DNA of 64,000 bases from Lantana camara (lineage: Eukaryota > Streptophyta > Magnoliopsida > Lamiales > Verbenaceae). Where the stretch lies: the NCBI GenBank assembly GCA_037501455.1, contig CM074855.1:37357001-37421000 (forward strand). Direction: 5' to 3'. Of the stretch, positions 34,216 to 45,941 are shown piece after piece; the first letter of the stretch is position 1; the number at the start of each line of letters is the position of its first letter. Both the position numbers and the translations under genes were made by a program. The notes under the pieces were generated by a model. It saw only the letters and a list, made by a program, of their open reading frames with translations, was not told where the DNA came from and did no database searches.

Positions 34216-36036
34216 GCTTCTAGAAAACTATTACTGCCGATTGTTGATGGTTGCTGCTGTTACCTTGTTTTTCCTTCTTTCTTTGCACTGATACATAATA
34301 CATGAATGAAATGGGGTTGATTGTTGCATCTAAATGAGCTTCAGACCTGCATTTGTGTATGTAGGTATTTGCATGCATTTTAATAAGAAATTACATGCAT
34401 GTATTGTTGTTGTTGTTTTATATTTTAGATTGCATGCATGTGCGGTTGAGGTACGTACGCATGCATATATATATATATATAATCTAATAATTTACATGCT
34501 TGTGTTGTATGTGTGTGCATGGATAATTACATTTAATTTTAGGAAAACATATGCATGCATGCTTAAGGAATGAAGTTGTATACATGAAATACTTTAATTA
34601 ATTGCATGAGAATTGTAATTGGTATTGGATGCATGAAATTGCATGCATATTGTTGTTGCATGCTATTGTACGTGCATGTGCTATATATATATATATATAT
34701 AATATAATATAATCTATCTATGTATATTTAATTATATATTTATATATATTTAATAAATATTAAATGTTATTTGATTTAATTGAATGTATTTAATTGTTTA
34801 TTTCTAATTTTAAATGTGGTTTAATAAGTGTTATGATCATGTTTGAATTCTTTAATTGAATTGATTGGAAATGTGAATTTACGAATTCGAATGAAAGTGA
34901 GCGATTGATTGAATGACTTGATTATATGATTTAAATTCCTTAATAGTGCACATGAACATTTTCATAACATAATCTTATCTTTTATATATTCATATCATGA
35001 TCATTGCATTGCCGAGCGTCTTATTTGGTCATATTGAGTCTCACTTCACCTTTCTTGCACAGATTTTGAGTCCGTTGGAGACGAGGCCGGTCTGTGAGGC
35101 TCGTGTGTTCTCCTTGTTGTCGTTTAAGGTGGGTTTCTCTACTATTAGATAAATGACCCTATATACTCCCAACTTGTAAAGATTTCAGCTAAAAACTATT
35201 ATATATATATAGAGTCGTTTTCAAGAGTAAATGATTTCAACGTAAAGCCCTTCTTTTATGAACCTACCAAATGTTTTGGCGAGAAAAGAATGAATGAATG
35301 CACAGAATGGGGCCCAGGGACTTGGTGTGAGTGGTGATCCGAGGAGGCAAGGGCTGACGGTGATCCCTCACACTAGTTCCACCAATAAACGGCATAACCG
35401 GACCTCGTTAGGAGTTAGCGAGGAATGGACACTGAGTGCCATCTGGGGAGTCATGTTTCCCTGTTGGTCAATAAATGGGTGGATGGGCCTTGCAAACCCG
35501 CCACCAACCCGGAGGAAGAAGGTGGAATGTTATGGAATGTGCACGAAAGAAAGAATAATATGCATGAACAGAATGAATGAATGAATGTTTAAATGAATTA
35601 CACAAGGTGTTGGTTGGAGATAATGCACGCCCACTCGCCGGGCTACTAATAACCTAATGTAATTGAATCGTTATAATCCTTTTTGATGATTTCTATTCAC
35701 CCACTTGGGAAATTCTTTAAAAACCTCACTTGGGATTATAGCATGCATGTGAATGTTTAATTACTGTCGTATATTATATTTATGCCCTGTTTTTATACCC
35801 ACCAGTCCCTTTTGGACTGAACCCGTTTGGCTTTCAGTTGTGTTGTGCAGGTGTCAAGGGAGCTAGGCGGGAATTCGAGTCATACGTCTTGCTTTCGTCT
35901 TTAGCCTTGTATATTGGTCTTACACTTGCATATTACACTTTTGATCATTATATATGAAGATTAATGGAGCATACTTGTTTTGAGCTTTGATGGCATTTGG
36001 TAATGTATATGACTTATTTTGGAGCTTTGATGCTCA

Positions 36037-36038
<2 letters not shown>

Positions 36039-36072
<34 letters not shown>
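36039..36072. repeat. (AT)n microsatellite
   Basis: About 17 AT units inside the 5' LTR of element C. Confidence 0.95.
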
Positions 36073-36077
<5 letters not shown>

Positions 36078-36268
36078 ATGTTCGTTTATTGCTTCCGCTT
36101 TAATGTTTATTCTGATTTTATGGTTTAAGGGTTAGCCCGCCTAGCTTAGAGTGTGTGTTGTCCCCGTTCGCCGTGATTTAGCTCGGGTATGGATCGTCCA
36201 TTTCATATTCGGGTCGGGTCTCGGTGCGGGGGATGTGGTACCTTGTGCTCGAGTGCTACATCCTTATG

Positions 36269-36280
36269 TGGTATCAGAGC
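36269..36280 (+). other. Element C primer-binding site (tRNA-iMet)
   Basis: TGGTATCAGAGC, 8 nt after the LTR end (spacer TCCTTATG). Confidence 0.9.
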
Positions 36281-36283
36281 TAC

Positions 36284-39200
36284 GGGTTGCAAAACTCGGG
36301 CTCTCGTGTCGTGTGGGTCAGTCTAGGTCGTTCGGCATAGGAACTACATGATAATGTGTGCATTGCATCGATCTTGAACATAAAATTTTCTTTCCTTTTA
36401 ATCTTGTCGAATTATCTGTTGCATTTTATATTGGATCCGTGCCTTTTGTGTTGAATATGTGCCATGAGCATGTTCTAATCGCATGCATATATCTCCGAAA
36501 TGAGTTATGATTTACAGGTTATAAAAATAATATCAAACCACGGCCAAGTTCCACGATAAAGACGATCTATTGTAAGTTCTTCCGGAGTCGTGGAAGATAG
36601 GAGGGATGCACCGGGGAGGAATATGGAGAGTTCGAGCTGTGAGGCCTTCCTATATGGAGCTAGAGTTCAAGGGATATGAGCTGAAATGGAAGTTCGACTT
36701 AAGAAGATGCAACTATAGAGGGATATTCGTAGAAATAGGAATTGATCGGGAAATATTTATGACTCCAAAGGTTGACATATACGGCTCTTTTACATAAGAA
36801 GCCGTAATTGGATTCAATGGGATCGTTCAACCTAAGGAATGAAGTAAATGAACCTTGAGGGTAATTTGGTTCAGGGTTCGAACCATTGAAGAGGTACCGA
36901 GGACTGAGGAATTAAGGTAAAATAAATTCGATGGGAATTGAGTTCTTTTTTCCAAATCCAAGCTGAATTGTCAGGTTGTGGGGTTGAATTGGGAGATATG
37001 GAGCAACACATGGAAATGATAAAGTAAGGCGAAGACTCTTTGGAAGAAAATCATGCGTTGAAGTATAAGCAATCGAAAAACAAGGTTAATTCATCAAACT
37101 AAGTTCATAAAGGATAAGCACGGGAGTCTTGATCACGGTGATGGTGAGAAGTAGGGTTCAGAATTACATTAGGGTTCAATTTTGTAAGAGAATTTGGGCA
37201 ATGTTTAAGGGTGATTCTCGGGGGGAAATGCAGAGGCCAATTCAGTGGATGTCGAAGAAATCAGGGATCGCGAAATTTTAATTTCGAATCGTGGAAGATA
37301 CAAGTGATGCGAAAAGATTCATGGAAAACTTGAAGACCGTGGGAAAGACAGGGCGAGGGTAGCAAGTCAAAGTAACGTCGTGATTGGAGGAACGAGGAAA
37401 AGCTACCGAGCTAACAACTTACTATATTGGTGACAGGTTCCAAAGTATTCATGGCACGTGCATCATACTTCGCACCAACTTATTTATTTTTCTTTACTTA
37501 TGTTCGTGCGCGCATTTTTATTGGATTTGGTTGCTGTAATGTGCGGTATATTTAATTGTTGCAAGTATGTCACGTGCATCATCATTTTAACCCGACATAC
37601 ATTTTAGTGTTTATTTAATAGGAAGTTCTTTCATCCCACTTATCAAGTATCTCATCGATCAGGCCACATCTGAGTTAAGAGGAAAAGAAATAATGGGATA
37701 GTACGTCTTGAGGAAGGTGACGTGGGGAAAATATAGAATCTCAAGTAAGGGATAGGTTAATGGAAACGGGGATTCATAAAGAGAAGTGAGATGAGAGTTG
37801 ATTGCGGGGTGTTGGATCGGACAAGAATAGGAAAGGGGCTTCGGACATCAAGCGAAGTAGAAGAGAAGTCGAAAGGCAAAACTTTAGGGTTGCCCTTCTG
37901 ATTAAATCCTCCCTAATGGAAATTATTCATCCAGAATTTCGACAAAAGAAGAATCGATGGAGTTCAACACGTGACAATAGAAATTTAAGGGGGAGAGCCC
38001 GACCAAGAAACAAATTGGAAGATTGAAGTGGTGCTCGAAGAAACATCTTAGTAGGAATAACAGAATTGTGAATTAAAGAAGACCTGGAAGTCTTAATGGT
38101 GGTGATCGGAAATAACTAAAAGAGTTTTAACAGTTAAACCATTCAAGTGGACGTTAGGTATTAAGTTCGTATTGAAGGCCACCACAGGATATTGAGAAGA
38201 TGATTGTTGAGCATTCCTCCACATGAGATTTGAATTTTGGGAAATAATGGAATTATGGAAGAGCTTCTGCGAGACCATTAAATCGCCTCAGGGAACAGAA
38301 ATTAAATCAAATTAATATGTTCGTGATGGCAACCATAAGGGGTAATTTGACTAGGGATTGGAGGAGTTCGGACATCACTTAACCAAATAAAACCCTACTG
38401 CCTTGCTAGTCGTTTTTCCATAACAAGTTAGAAGGAATTTGAGCAGAAAGGAATCAGAAAGAAGTGACTATGGAAGGACTTGATCTGAATCTCAAGAAGT
38501 ATCAAGGAAGTTTTCCCTCGATTAGAAATTTGGATGGACCGAAATTTAATACGCGCTTAATGGCTTTAGGAGGGTGAAGGGGTAAGGAAACGATCCACGA
38601 AGAAATTAATCCAAATTTTTTGGGAACCGATGATTACAATCCGGTTGGAAAGAACTCGTCAAGAAGGCTGTGATTATTAATCTAAAAGGGTTATTGAATT
38701 TCAGGGGTTTCACCAAATTATAGAAAGAGGCATGAACCGTGAAGAAGACCGTTCCGAAATCTGAAGATGTAGGGTAAAACTCGTTTGGAAGGGCAGGTTG
38801 ATTGGATCAGGGTCAACGTATAACCAAGTAATGGAAGAAGGTAAGAAGATATAAGAATAAGAGTGGAACTAAGGATAAGACCACTTGAGAGCTTTATCAG
38901 TTCTCCTGTGACACGTTGAAGATATTAAAGACATGCCAAGAGTCCAGGTAGCTTCTGGGTTCAGACCATATCTTAATACCGTGAAGGATTTAGCTTTAAA
39001 TTCATTTCCACGGTGAACGGTACCTCAGACATCCATGGCATATGCATACACGCATTGTTAATTTAAATAATTTTGATAATCTGTACTTTGACTCTTTGAT
39101 GTGTTAACTATTATTGTATAATCAATGTTGGATGTAAGTAAGTGATAATTGTTCCCTGGCTTTATGTGGTTGTTCTGATTAAGTTGTCGTAATTGTATGT

Positions 39201-39453
39201 TTTGATACTTTCTCCTAGATGTTTGCTCTTCGTTGGGATTGTATTTTGTATTTTGAACTCCGTTACCTGTTTGCGAGAGACGGGGTTCTCTCGTTGTTGC
39301 TTTCGAGAGACGGGGTTCTCTCGTTGTTGCTTTTGAGAGATGGGGTTCTCTCATTGTTGTTTGAGAGACGGGGATTCTCTCCTTGTTGCTTGTGAGGAAT
39401 GGGGTTCCTTCATTAATTGTTTTCAGACAGATAGTGAATCCGAGGACGGATTC
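36284..39453 (+). other. Element C internal region, no intact coding sequence
   Basis: About 3.2 kb, purine-rich on the plus strand (many GAAG, GGAA and AAGG runs), with stops in all frames. The longest open frames (about 60-75 codons, for example 37802-38026) show no zinc knuckle, protease or polymerase motif. The first 280 bases resemble the leader of family D, including TCAAACCACGGCCA at about 36533, preceded by an acceptor-like TTTACAG. Family D keeps a CCHC protein at the other end of its internal region, but no counterpart is legible here, so C probably lost it or depends wholly on proteins supplied by relatives. Confidence 0.7.
39275..39411. repeat. Array of five hairpin units before the polypurine tract of C
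   Basis: GAGAGACGGGGTTCTCTC at 39275-39292 and 39305-39322, GAGAGATGGGGTTCTCTC at 39335-39352, GAGAGACGGGGATTCTCTC at 39363-39381, and GAGGAATGGGGTTCCTTC at 39394-39411. Spacing is 28-31 bp with GTTGTTGCTT-like spacers. The last unit has changed on both arms (GAGGAA with TTCCTT), keeping the pairing. The loop keeps GGGG. It starts about 180 bp before the polypurine tract. Confidence 0.9.
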
Positions 39454-39469
39454 TTTTAAGGGGAGAGGT
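39454..39469 (+). other. Element C polypurine tract
   Basis: TTTTAAGGGGAGAGGT immediately before the 3' LTR (TGTAACGCC), the expected primer for plus-strand DNA synthesis. Confidence 0.85.
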
Positions 39470-41109
39470 TGTAACGCCCCAGTTTTTCTTAGTTGTACAG
39501 CATGACTTGTATGTTTACCAAATTGCGTGAAATAATTATTTATACGTGTTTTATATATTTTATTTTAATTATATCTAATGTTAATTGTGTTAATTAGAAT
39601 ATTTTAAGTTTTATTAATATTAAATTATATATTAATGAAAATTGTTATCAAATTAATTATGTAATTTAATCATGTTAACCAATATTAAATATTATTCCAA
39701 TTTCGTTGACTTCACTTTCATTTTTCTTTATTTATTTACGAATTTAATGGCATTATTATTTGTAATGTTATGAATTGTTTGTTGCATTGTTTATGAGTCA
39801 CATTTACGTGTTTCGTTTTTATATAAATTGATACCGAAATTGCGTGCAAATTTAATATGTTGGACTTATACGTGTCTTGTATACGAATATATGTTCATTT
39901 CGTATTTTCGGATTCATTTGCATTGTTTCGGATTTATTTTAATTTTGGAATCCAAGTCGGGGGACTAACGAGCAATTAGCGCACCCTTGGTTCCGTAGTT
40001 GATATCTTGAGCTCGGGAACTCGGATTCGAGCGTCAACTTCGTTGAACTCGTAACAAAATTTCGAGTTTAGTGAACTTAGCCTTATATTTTTCCAACATC
40101 ATTTGAACCTCCGAAATCCAACCGAAAAACGAAACGGCGACCAAACTGACCCTGTTTTACTAAAATGGCCATATCTCATCCAAACTTTAACCAATTTAAC
40201 CATGGTTTGATGCTATGGAACCCTAACTCAACCACCTAACCTAATATACCATGCCCTAACCGAACCAACCCTCCCACAAACCCCAAATCTCAGCTAAAAC
40301 TACTGCCTTCCAGTTTCTTCCCACAACCTTGCCTTCCTTGGAGATTTTGGAGCTCAAATCTCTTCCAACTCTCATCCAATAAACAAGGTAAGCTTAGGGT
40401 TGTAATATATGTTCATTCCTGGTAATTTTCATCCTTTCATCCCCAAATTTGATCATGGTTTCATGAGTTTTTGGCTGAATTTGAAATATTTTATGTTTAG
40501 AGCAAATTGGTTGATCTCATTCGTTTCTTGTTGGATTTGAGTGATTCCAAGCTTGAATATGATTGTTTTGACATCCTCTTCTCATTTATGATCATTGATT
40601 TCATGGTGGTTGATGTATTTATGAGATATCAATTATGACCTTTTGAGGAAATTTCATGAAATGGCCACGTATGACTGCCTTTCACGTTTGAGCTCTTTTC
40701 GGACTGAGTTGTATGTCAAATGGGTGTTGATTTGCTGCTATTTGTTGGTCTAACTCACCTGATCATGATTAGATAAAAGAGGATCAGCTGTTGCCCTGTT
40801 TTCCGTGATTTTTGCCCTGTTTTGAGTTGAGTTTTTCTGCTGTCAAACTGTTGCGTTTCATGCTTGTTTGCTGTCCGTTTTCCTTGTCTTTCTACCGTAA
40901 ATTCAGTCGTGGGGGCGAGAGTTAAGGGTGTCAGTTGCTACTTGATCTTCTGCCTTACCTGTGTGTTAGCTGCTGCTGTGTTTTTCATGCCAAACAAGGG
41001 TCGCTTTGTGTGTTGCTGCTGCTGCTGCTTCGTTCTGGAATGAATCTCCCCGGGCGGGGAGATTTTGGCCGTGAAAAGGCCCGGCCGAGTAGCCTTTATG
41101 CAGAAGGTT
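39470..41109 (+). mobile_element. Element C 3' LTR, first 1,640 bp
   Basis: It starts TGTAACGCCCCAG and follows the 5' LTR closely (for instance CAAGGTAAGCTTAGGG at about 40384) up to GCAGAAGGTT. There family D begins with TGTAGCACC. The last five bases, AGGTT, are the probable left target duplication of the D insertion. Its right partner should lie beyond the window. Confidence 0.92.
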
Positions 41110-43716
41110 TGTAGCACCCCTATACGTAGGGATACCACACCCCCGCACTATAGGCCGATCCACATACGAAATGGACCATCCGTACATGAACTAACCTATA
41201 GCGAACGGGTGACAAAGAAAAGAAAAGACGAGCTAGGCGGGACTAAACCCCAAGGCAATACAAAATCAAGACATAACAGTTAAAAGCGGAAGCATTAACT
41301 CATAAATACATATAGGTACCATATTTATCAGATAGATACGTATAGATACCAAACTTAACAATCGATACATTATCATCTCTTATACATGATCAAGTATTCA
41401 GAATGTGATAACAATAGACAAGACATGAGAAGTAGTAAAATATATACATGATGGTACACTGATAGACTCGTGACAATGCAAGACTGGACCAGACTCCCGC
41501 CTAGCACGACCGGCTCTCAAGTACCTGAAAAGTGAAGTATCAGTCTACCGAAGACTGAGTGAGAGGCATAAATAAATATATAGCGCAATCACATGCAAGT
41601 TATAACCTCGGGTAAGGTTTTACAGTTAAAAGTTATAAGTTCACAATAACATAAACTCGCCCGAGATTACAACTACCAGTATTAAGTACTTGTTCGTTTT
41701 CATGCAATCAATCAATACATGGCCCCGGCGAGTAAGGGCGGTCTCCAACCGATCTCCCAATGAACATGAACATGCTTGCTTGTTTAATAGTCAATAGGTG
41801 ATCATGCAATTCACTTATCGTGCAATCGTGCGATAGTGTACTCATATAACACGTTCATGAAATGACAATCATGCAATAACCCGAGGCGCATCCGTGGTGC
41901 CGGACTCGTCCCCAGTCTCCTTTTTCCTCCGGTTTGATGAAGGGATTGCAAGGCCCCAACATCCAATCTCATTGAGCAGAGGGTACATGAATCCCTAAGC
42001 CCGGAGCTCCTTCCTCCACTAATCTCCTAGTGGATTCAGGGGTGACCCCTAACATGGTGAGGATAGCGCCAGAGTTACCCGTCAGCCCTTACTTTCCCGG
42101 TTGGCTCTAGTCACTACCCTCGGGCCCAAACGGAACCGGTCATGCTACTCGCCTAAACATGCATGAAACGATACCTGACTTGCTTGCTTGCTTGAACCTG
42201 GCTTGAAATGATTAATGATTTATAGAAAGTATAACCGTAAATACTATTTTGGCCAAAATATCACATAAGGGGTATACGGGTTCTATGTAACTAACAATTA
42301 AACCTCACCTATACCGACAAAGACAAGTAGGCACGACCTACGGGGCTTGCTCCTCGTCCCTACCCTCGTGACCTGTGCAAACACGACACTTATACATGAG
42401 ACATGACCCAAAATGCCCAAAATGTGACGAACGGCGGAAATGTATCGAGATGACCACGAAAATGCAATGTGGTATGATCACATGTTGTTTCACATCATAT
42501 TAGCACATATTACAGCAATTCGGGGTCAAAGAAGTCGTTGGATCGAGGGGCTAAAAGTGTAATTTTATGCAGTCACATTTGTTCTGTCAGCGAGGTGGGA
42601 ACGGCCGTTCCGGACCCCTTTGTAAAATGGGAACGGTCGTTCCCACAACCCCCAAAAACGCACCAACGTTTTCCCCCTTTAAAACGCGCGAAAGCTGGGA
42701 ACGGCCCTTCCGGCACAAGGCCAAAATGGGAACGGCCGTTCCCATGCTCGGCCGCCTAAATCATTTGAAAAGGTGGGAACGCCCGTTCCCACAATGCCTT
42801 GAGGCTGGGAACGGCCGTTCCCTGTTTCTGCAAATATGAAGAACAGAGGAAAACAGAGTATGGCTACGGGAAAGCATAACAAAGCCACCAAAAATCCATT
42901 TTCAATCTACCAAGTTATGTTTTGCTGGCAGTATGATGCATACATATTCAACAAGCAATAAAACTCCATTTAAACACCTAAATCATGGAAAATCACCAAG
43001 AATCCAGGTTCCAAGTTCATGATCACACTTGATCATTCAAGCTCAATTCTCAATCAATTCATGCACAAATCATGCCATAATTCATGATATAATCACATAA
43101 TCATGCTTCCAACTTCAATTAACTCATCTAACATATAAATCCCAAACCCTAGCTCAATCATACATGCTCAAGAATCAAGAGTTCATGCACAACCAACCTT
43201 GGAAATGAAAGAAAGGAAGAAGATGGATGAGGGTGATGATCAAGCTTCCCAAACTTGGATTAATACTTGAAATTCTTGATGAAATGGATGAAAATCACTT
43301 CATTTCCTTCTCTTCTTAATACCGAGAGAGAGAGGAAGCAAATATGATGAAAGATCAAGAATGAAATGAGTTTGGAAGCTAGGAGATGATATACCGTGAT
43401 ATTTAGGAAATATGTAATATTTGCAATTAAACCCTCCAAGTTATTTAAGTTAAGCAATTAAGGATATCAAGTTTGGAAAGTGATCACTTTAGTCCTCAAA
43501 GGTTTCATGCAATTTGGTCCCTAAGTTTAAAAGAATGAACGTATAGGACCAAGTTGACAATTAAATCATTTTCGGTAATTAATTCACGAAATAAATATTT
43601 TCAAGTTATGAGATAAATTATGAGTTTAATATGAATTTCATGAAAGTATTATAAATTTTAATTTATAAAATTATTTTAGACATAAGATATCAATAAATAA
43701 AAATCGGGGCGTTACA
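41110..43716 (-). mobile_element. Family D LTR 1
   Basis: Plus strand reads TGTAGCACCCCTATACG ... AATCGGGGCGTTACA. It carries GCTAGGCGGGA (41232-41242), the AAAAGCGGAAGCATTAA block (about 41283), TCCCGCCTAGC (41495-41505), an acceptor-like TTTTCAG on minus just beyond it, and the palindrome cluster 42597-42822. It acts as 3' LTR of the first unit and is inserted in element C's 3' LTR. Confidence 0.95.
42597..42822. repeat. Cluster of six GGGAACGGCCGTTCCC palindromes (LTR 1)
   Basis: Positions 42597, 42629, 42697, 42728, 42775 and 42807. Two are perfect 16-bp palindromes (42728 and 42807). The others have one or two changes (centre GGTCG, GGCCC or GCCCG). The same cluster recurs at 54793-55018 and 60873-61098. 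Confidence 0.92.
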
Positions 43717-43735
43717 ACTCTCCCCCCCTTAAGAG
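43717..43735 (-). other. Family D polypurine tract, unit 1
   Basis: On minus, CTCTTAAGGGGGGGAGAGT lies directly before the LTR start TGTAACGCC. Repeated at 55913 and at 61993, the latter with one extra G/C in the run. Confidence 0.85.
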
Positions 43736-43785
43736 GACCTGGTCCCCAGGTCCACTGTCAAGTTTTCAAACGATGCCCAAGTCAT

Positions 43786-43914
43786 AAGAGAACCCCGTCT
43801 CTTGAATGAGAATGAAAGAACCCCGTCTTTCACAAGAAGTGAGAAAACCCCGTTTCTCAACAAGAAGTGAGAGAGCCCCGTCTCTCAACAGAAAATGAGA
43901 GAGCCCCGTCTCTC
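43786..43914. repeat. Array of five hairpin units, unit 1
   Basis: Plus-strand units are AAGAGAACCCCGTCTCTT (43786), GAAAGAACCCCGTCTTTC (43814), GAGAAAACCCCGTTTCTC (43841), GAGAGAGCCCCGTCTCTC (43869) and the same again (43897). Arms change together (GAAAGA with TCTTTC, GAGAAA with TTTCTC) while CCCCG stays. Recurs at 55982-56110 and 62063-62191. Confidence 0.92.
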
Positions 43915-44122
43915 ACTAGAAATGAAGTAGTTCAAAGAGTAAATAACGAGAACAATGGCATAAATGTTGCATGGACAAATAGAATCATAATCATTTCACA
44001 AATATCATATAGACAACTAAACCAATTAATCACATACTTATCACTCATAATTAACTAGTTGGCAATGCACAAGAAATTAAATACAATAACAATAAAATAA
44101 GTGATGTACGTGGTATGCATGG

Positions 44123-44368
44123 TTAAATGTACCGTTCACCGATGGTTGTACTATGCATATAACCGGTACCTTCTTCTTCCCGGACCCGATTCACATTTTC
44201 ATTTTGCACTCCCCTCTCGCGAACACCTTCCCGTGCTTGCACTAGTAATCTTCCACCCCCGGTCGATTTCCCTCGTAGCCTTGAGCAAGTGTCGATGTGA
44301 TGCTCGTCACTTCCACAGTAGAGACATAATCCCAACCGTTTCCTACAGCCATCATAAGTGTGGTTATC
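44123..44368 (-). pseudogene. Family D zinc-knuckle protein, C-terminal part, cut by element E
   Basis: This is the 3' portion of the gag-like gene of unit 1: the end of the first CCHC knuckle, the second knuckle CLYCGSDEHHIDTC and the basic tail to the stop at 44123. The 5' portion is at 50485-51027. Element E was inserted in the codons for the first knuckle (after HTYDG, at the TTATC target). Removing E and one TTATC restores the reading of units 2 and 3. Confidence 0.9.
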
Positions 44369-45839
44369 TGATAGTATGCATAAATTACATGAAAATCTCT
44401 TTAATTTCCCCCTGAATTGGATTAGATTTCTACTTAATTTGCTTTTATTTGGCTTTTGCAGAATCATATTGAGAAATGAGGGATTTGGGCAGAATCATGA
44501 AGAAAAAGATGCTAAGTGTTGAAAATGCCTGAGACATGACCCCAATGCATGATCATCCCTAAGGCTAATGCGCATACAGCAGACCACGGTCAACAAGTGC
44601 GGCTGAATCCTCTTGTTGGGACAGCTGGCACACATGCAGCTGCTCTAGCTCAGTTTTGTGCGTCTCAAGACTGAAGATTACGATTTTGGGAGTGGCAAAA
44701 GCACTTTTGCCTTGGTTTGTGTGCCCAACTTGCAAACTTGGAGATATAAGCTAGAATTAAAAGGCAAAAGGGCTGATAATTCATCTTGGGGGCTGGAGAG
44801 GAAGTTACGCAGCAGCTGCTACTGCTGGAGCAGAGCAAGAACAGGGGCTGAATCCCCTGTTTCGGCCAAGAGCAAGAATTCCTCCTTCTTTCCCTCTTTT
44901 ACTTGAATTTCATAGATAGTTTATGGAGTAGTTTAACTTATGTTTTGTAGACAAGCTTAGCTAGTTTAAGTTCAGTTCTTTACAGTTTGTTAGCTCTCTA
45001 TTTTCTGTAAATATGAACAGCAGTTAAGCTCTTTGTTTCTAGTTAAGTTATTTAGTGATTCATGCTATGATTTGTGAGGTTTAATCGGTTCTTACATCTT
45101 CGAATTCGTTGGTATATGCATGCTTCTTGTTCGAATTGTATGGACTTGTTTTGGGATAATTTTCTGATCAACTATTGTCTTGATACTTGCTTCATTTGAC
45201 TGCACAAATAACTTGATCCGTAATTGTCATGTTAGATGTGCCTAAGAGTTACACATCATTGAAGGCTTACCACCATGTTTGCTTGATAATGATGAGATGC
45301 ATGTATAATAACTTAAACATTCCAAGCTTCTTGAGTTTGTTGGTTAGGATTGGTGTCCTTTTCATGATTAATGCTGTCACAAAGTTAAATCTTAGGATCG
45401 TATCTTCAAGACTGCTTTTGTGATAAGAAGATGGTTAATGAGCTTCTCATGATCATTATAAACTTAAGAAAGGACTAGGGTGTGCAGAGCTTGTTGTCCG
45501 CCGCAGCCAATCTATCAAATGGAATTGAAGTTTATTATTGCACCTATGATCGAATCATTAGTTTGAATCGTACAAATAACTTGACTAGAGTATTATTTCC
45601 TAGTTACTTTAATTTCATGTTCTTTAGTTAGTGTTAAATTTCAGCTTGTTATTTTATTTCCTGCACCTTTAGTTTATTGCGTCAACCTCCCCCCCTCTTT
45701 TATTTTTGTTGTTGTTTGCTTGGCTATTAGGAGGTTCACGAGACCAACCAATCTCCGTGGGATCGACCCTTTGCCACTATACACAATTTATTGTGTTTAG
45801 TAGTTTAGGATTATTGTTTGGTGGATTCGGCACCCATCA
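44369..45839 (+). mobile_element. Element E 5' LTR
   Basis: 1,471 bp, TG...CA ends. It contains three open frames (44658-44906, 45229-45423, 45706-45900) that recur unchanged or nearly so in the 3' LTR simply because the LTRs are identical. They show no domain and I do not call them genes. Confidence 0.95.
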
Positions 45840-45844
45840 AATTT

Positions 45845-45861
45845 TGGCGCCGTTGCCGGGG
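45845..45861 (+). other. Element E primer-binding site (tRNA-Asp)
   Basis: TGGCGCCGTTGCCGGGG, 5 nt after the LTR end, is the perfect complement of the 3' end of plant tRNA-Asp(GUC) including CCA. This primer is typical of Athila/Tat-lineage elements. Confidence 0.92.
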
Positions 45862-45941
45862 ATTGGTTCTAATTGGTTTTGTTTTTCTTTTGATAGCTAA
45901 GTGTTTCTTTTTGTTCAGAGAAGTCAGTTGAAAGAATCAAC

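Larger units (their letters stand above)
32514..36260 (+). mobile_element. Element C 5' LTR
   Basis: It runs from TGTAACGCCCCAG to GAGTGCTACA, 3,747 bp. Along it: a block shared with the other long LTRs (TTCGAGTTTAGTGAACTTAG, about 33108), a splice-donor-like CAAGGTAAGC with GT at 33435, GC-rich palindromes (34087-34215), an acceptor-like TTGTGTTGTGCAG ending at 35850, GCTAGGCGGGA (35862-35872), TTGCTTCCGCTTTA (about 36090), GCCCGCCTAGC (36135-36145) and an (AT)n run (36039-36072). Small open frames in it lack domains. Confidence 0.92.
32514..41109 (+). mobile_element. Element C: large non-coding LTR retrotransposon (LARD-like)
   Basis: 5' LTR 32514-36260, tRNA-iMet primer site, about 3.2 kb internal region without long open frames, hairpin array, polypurine tract, then a 3' LTR that starts at 39470 and is cut at 41109 by family D. 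The LTRs agree closely over the 1.64 kb that can be compared, with scattered substitutions and short indels. Internal phrases (TCAAACCACGGCCA after the primer site and the hairpin array near the end) are shared with family D, so C is a related, longer-LTR family. The downstream half of the 3' LTR is outside the window or beyond the D array. Confidence 0.88.

Noticed and set aside
33982..34305. 107-codon frame with a hydrophobic start in element C LTR
   Set aside because: It runs across the palindrome cluster inside an LTR, is not kept in the 3' LTR beyond the D insertion and resembles no protein family.
36269..36280. Initiator-Met tRNA match as a tRNA gene
   Set aside because: Only the 3'-end complement is present at the expected primer-site position; there is no tRNA body.
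39275..39411. Regular short repeats with spacers, CRISPR-like in layout
   Set aside because: Units are palindromic with similar, not unique, spacers, they lie inside a retrotransposon and the genome is eukaryotic.
42538..42839. Overlapping frames rich in GNGRS/ERPFP repeats, present in all three D LTRs
   Set aside because: The protein repeats are simply translations of the GGGAACGGCCGTTCCC palindromes; frames occur on both strands.
44658..44906. 82-codon frame found identically at 49298-49546
   Set aside because: Both are in the two LTRs of element E; the identity reflects LTR identity, not protein conservation.
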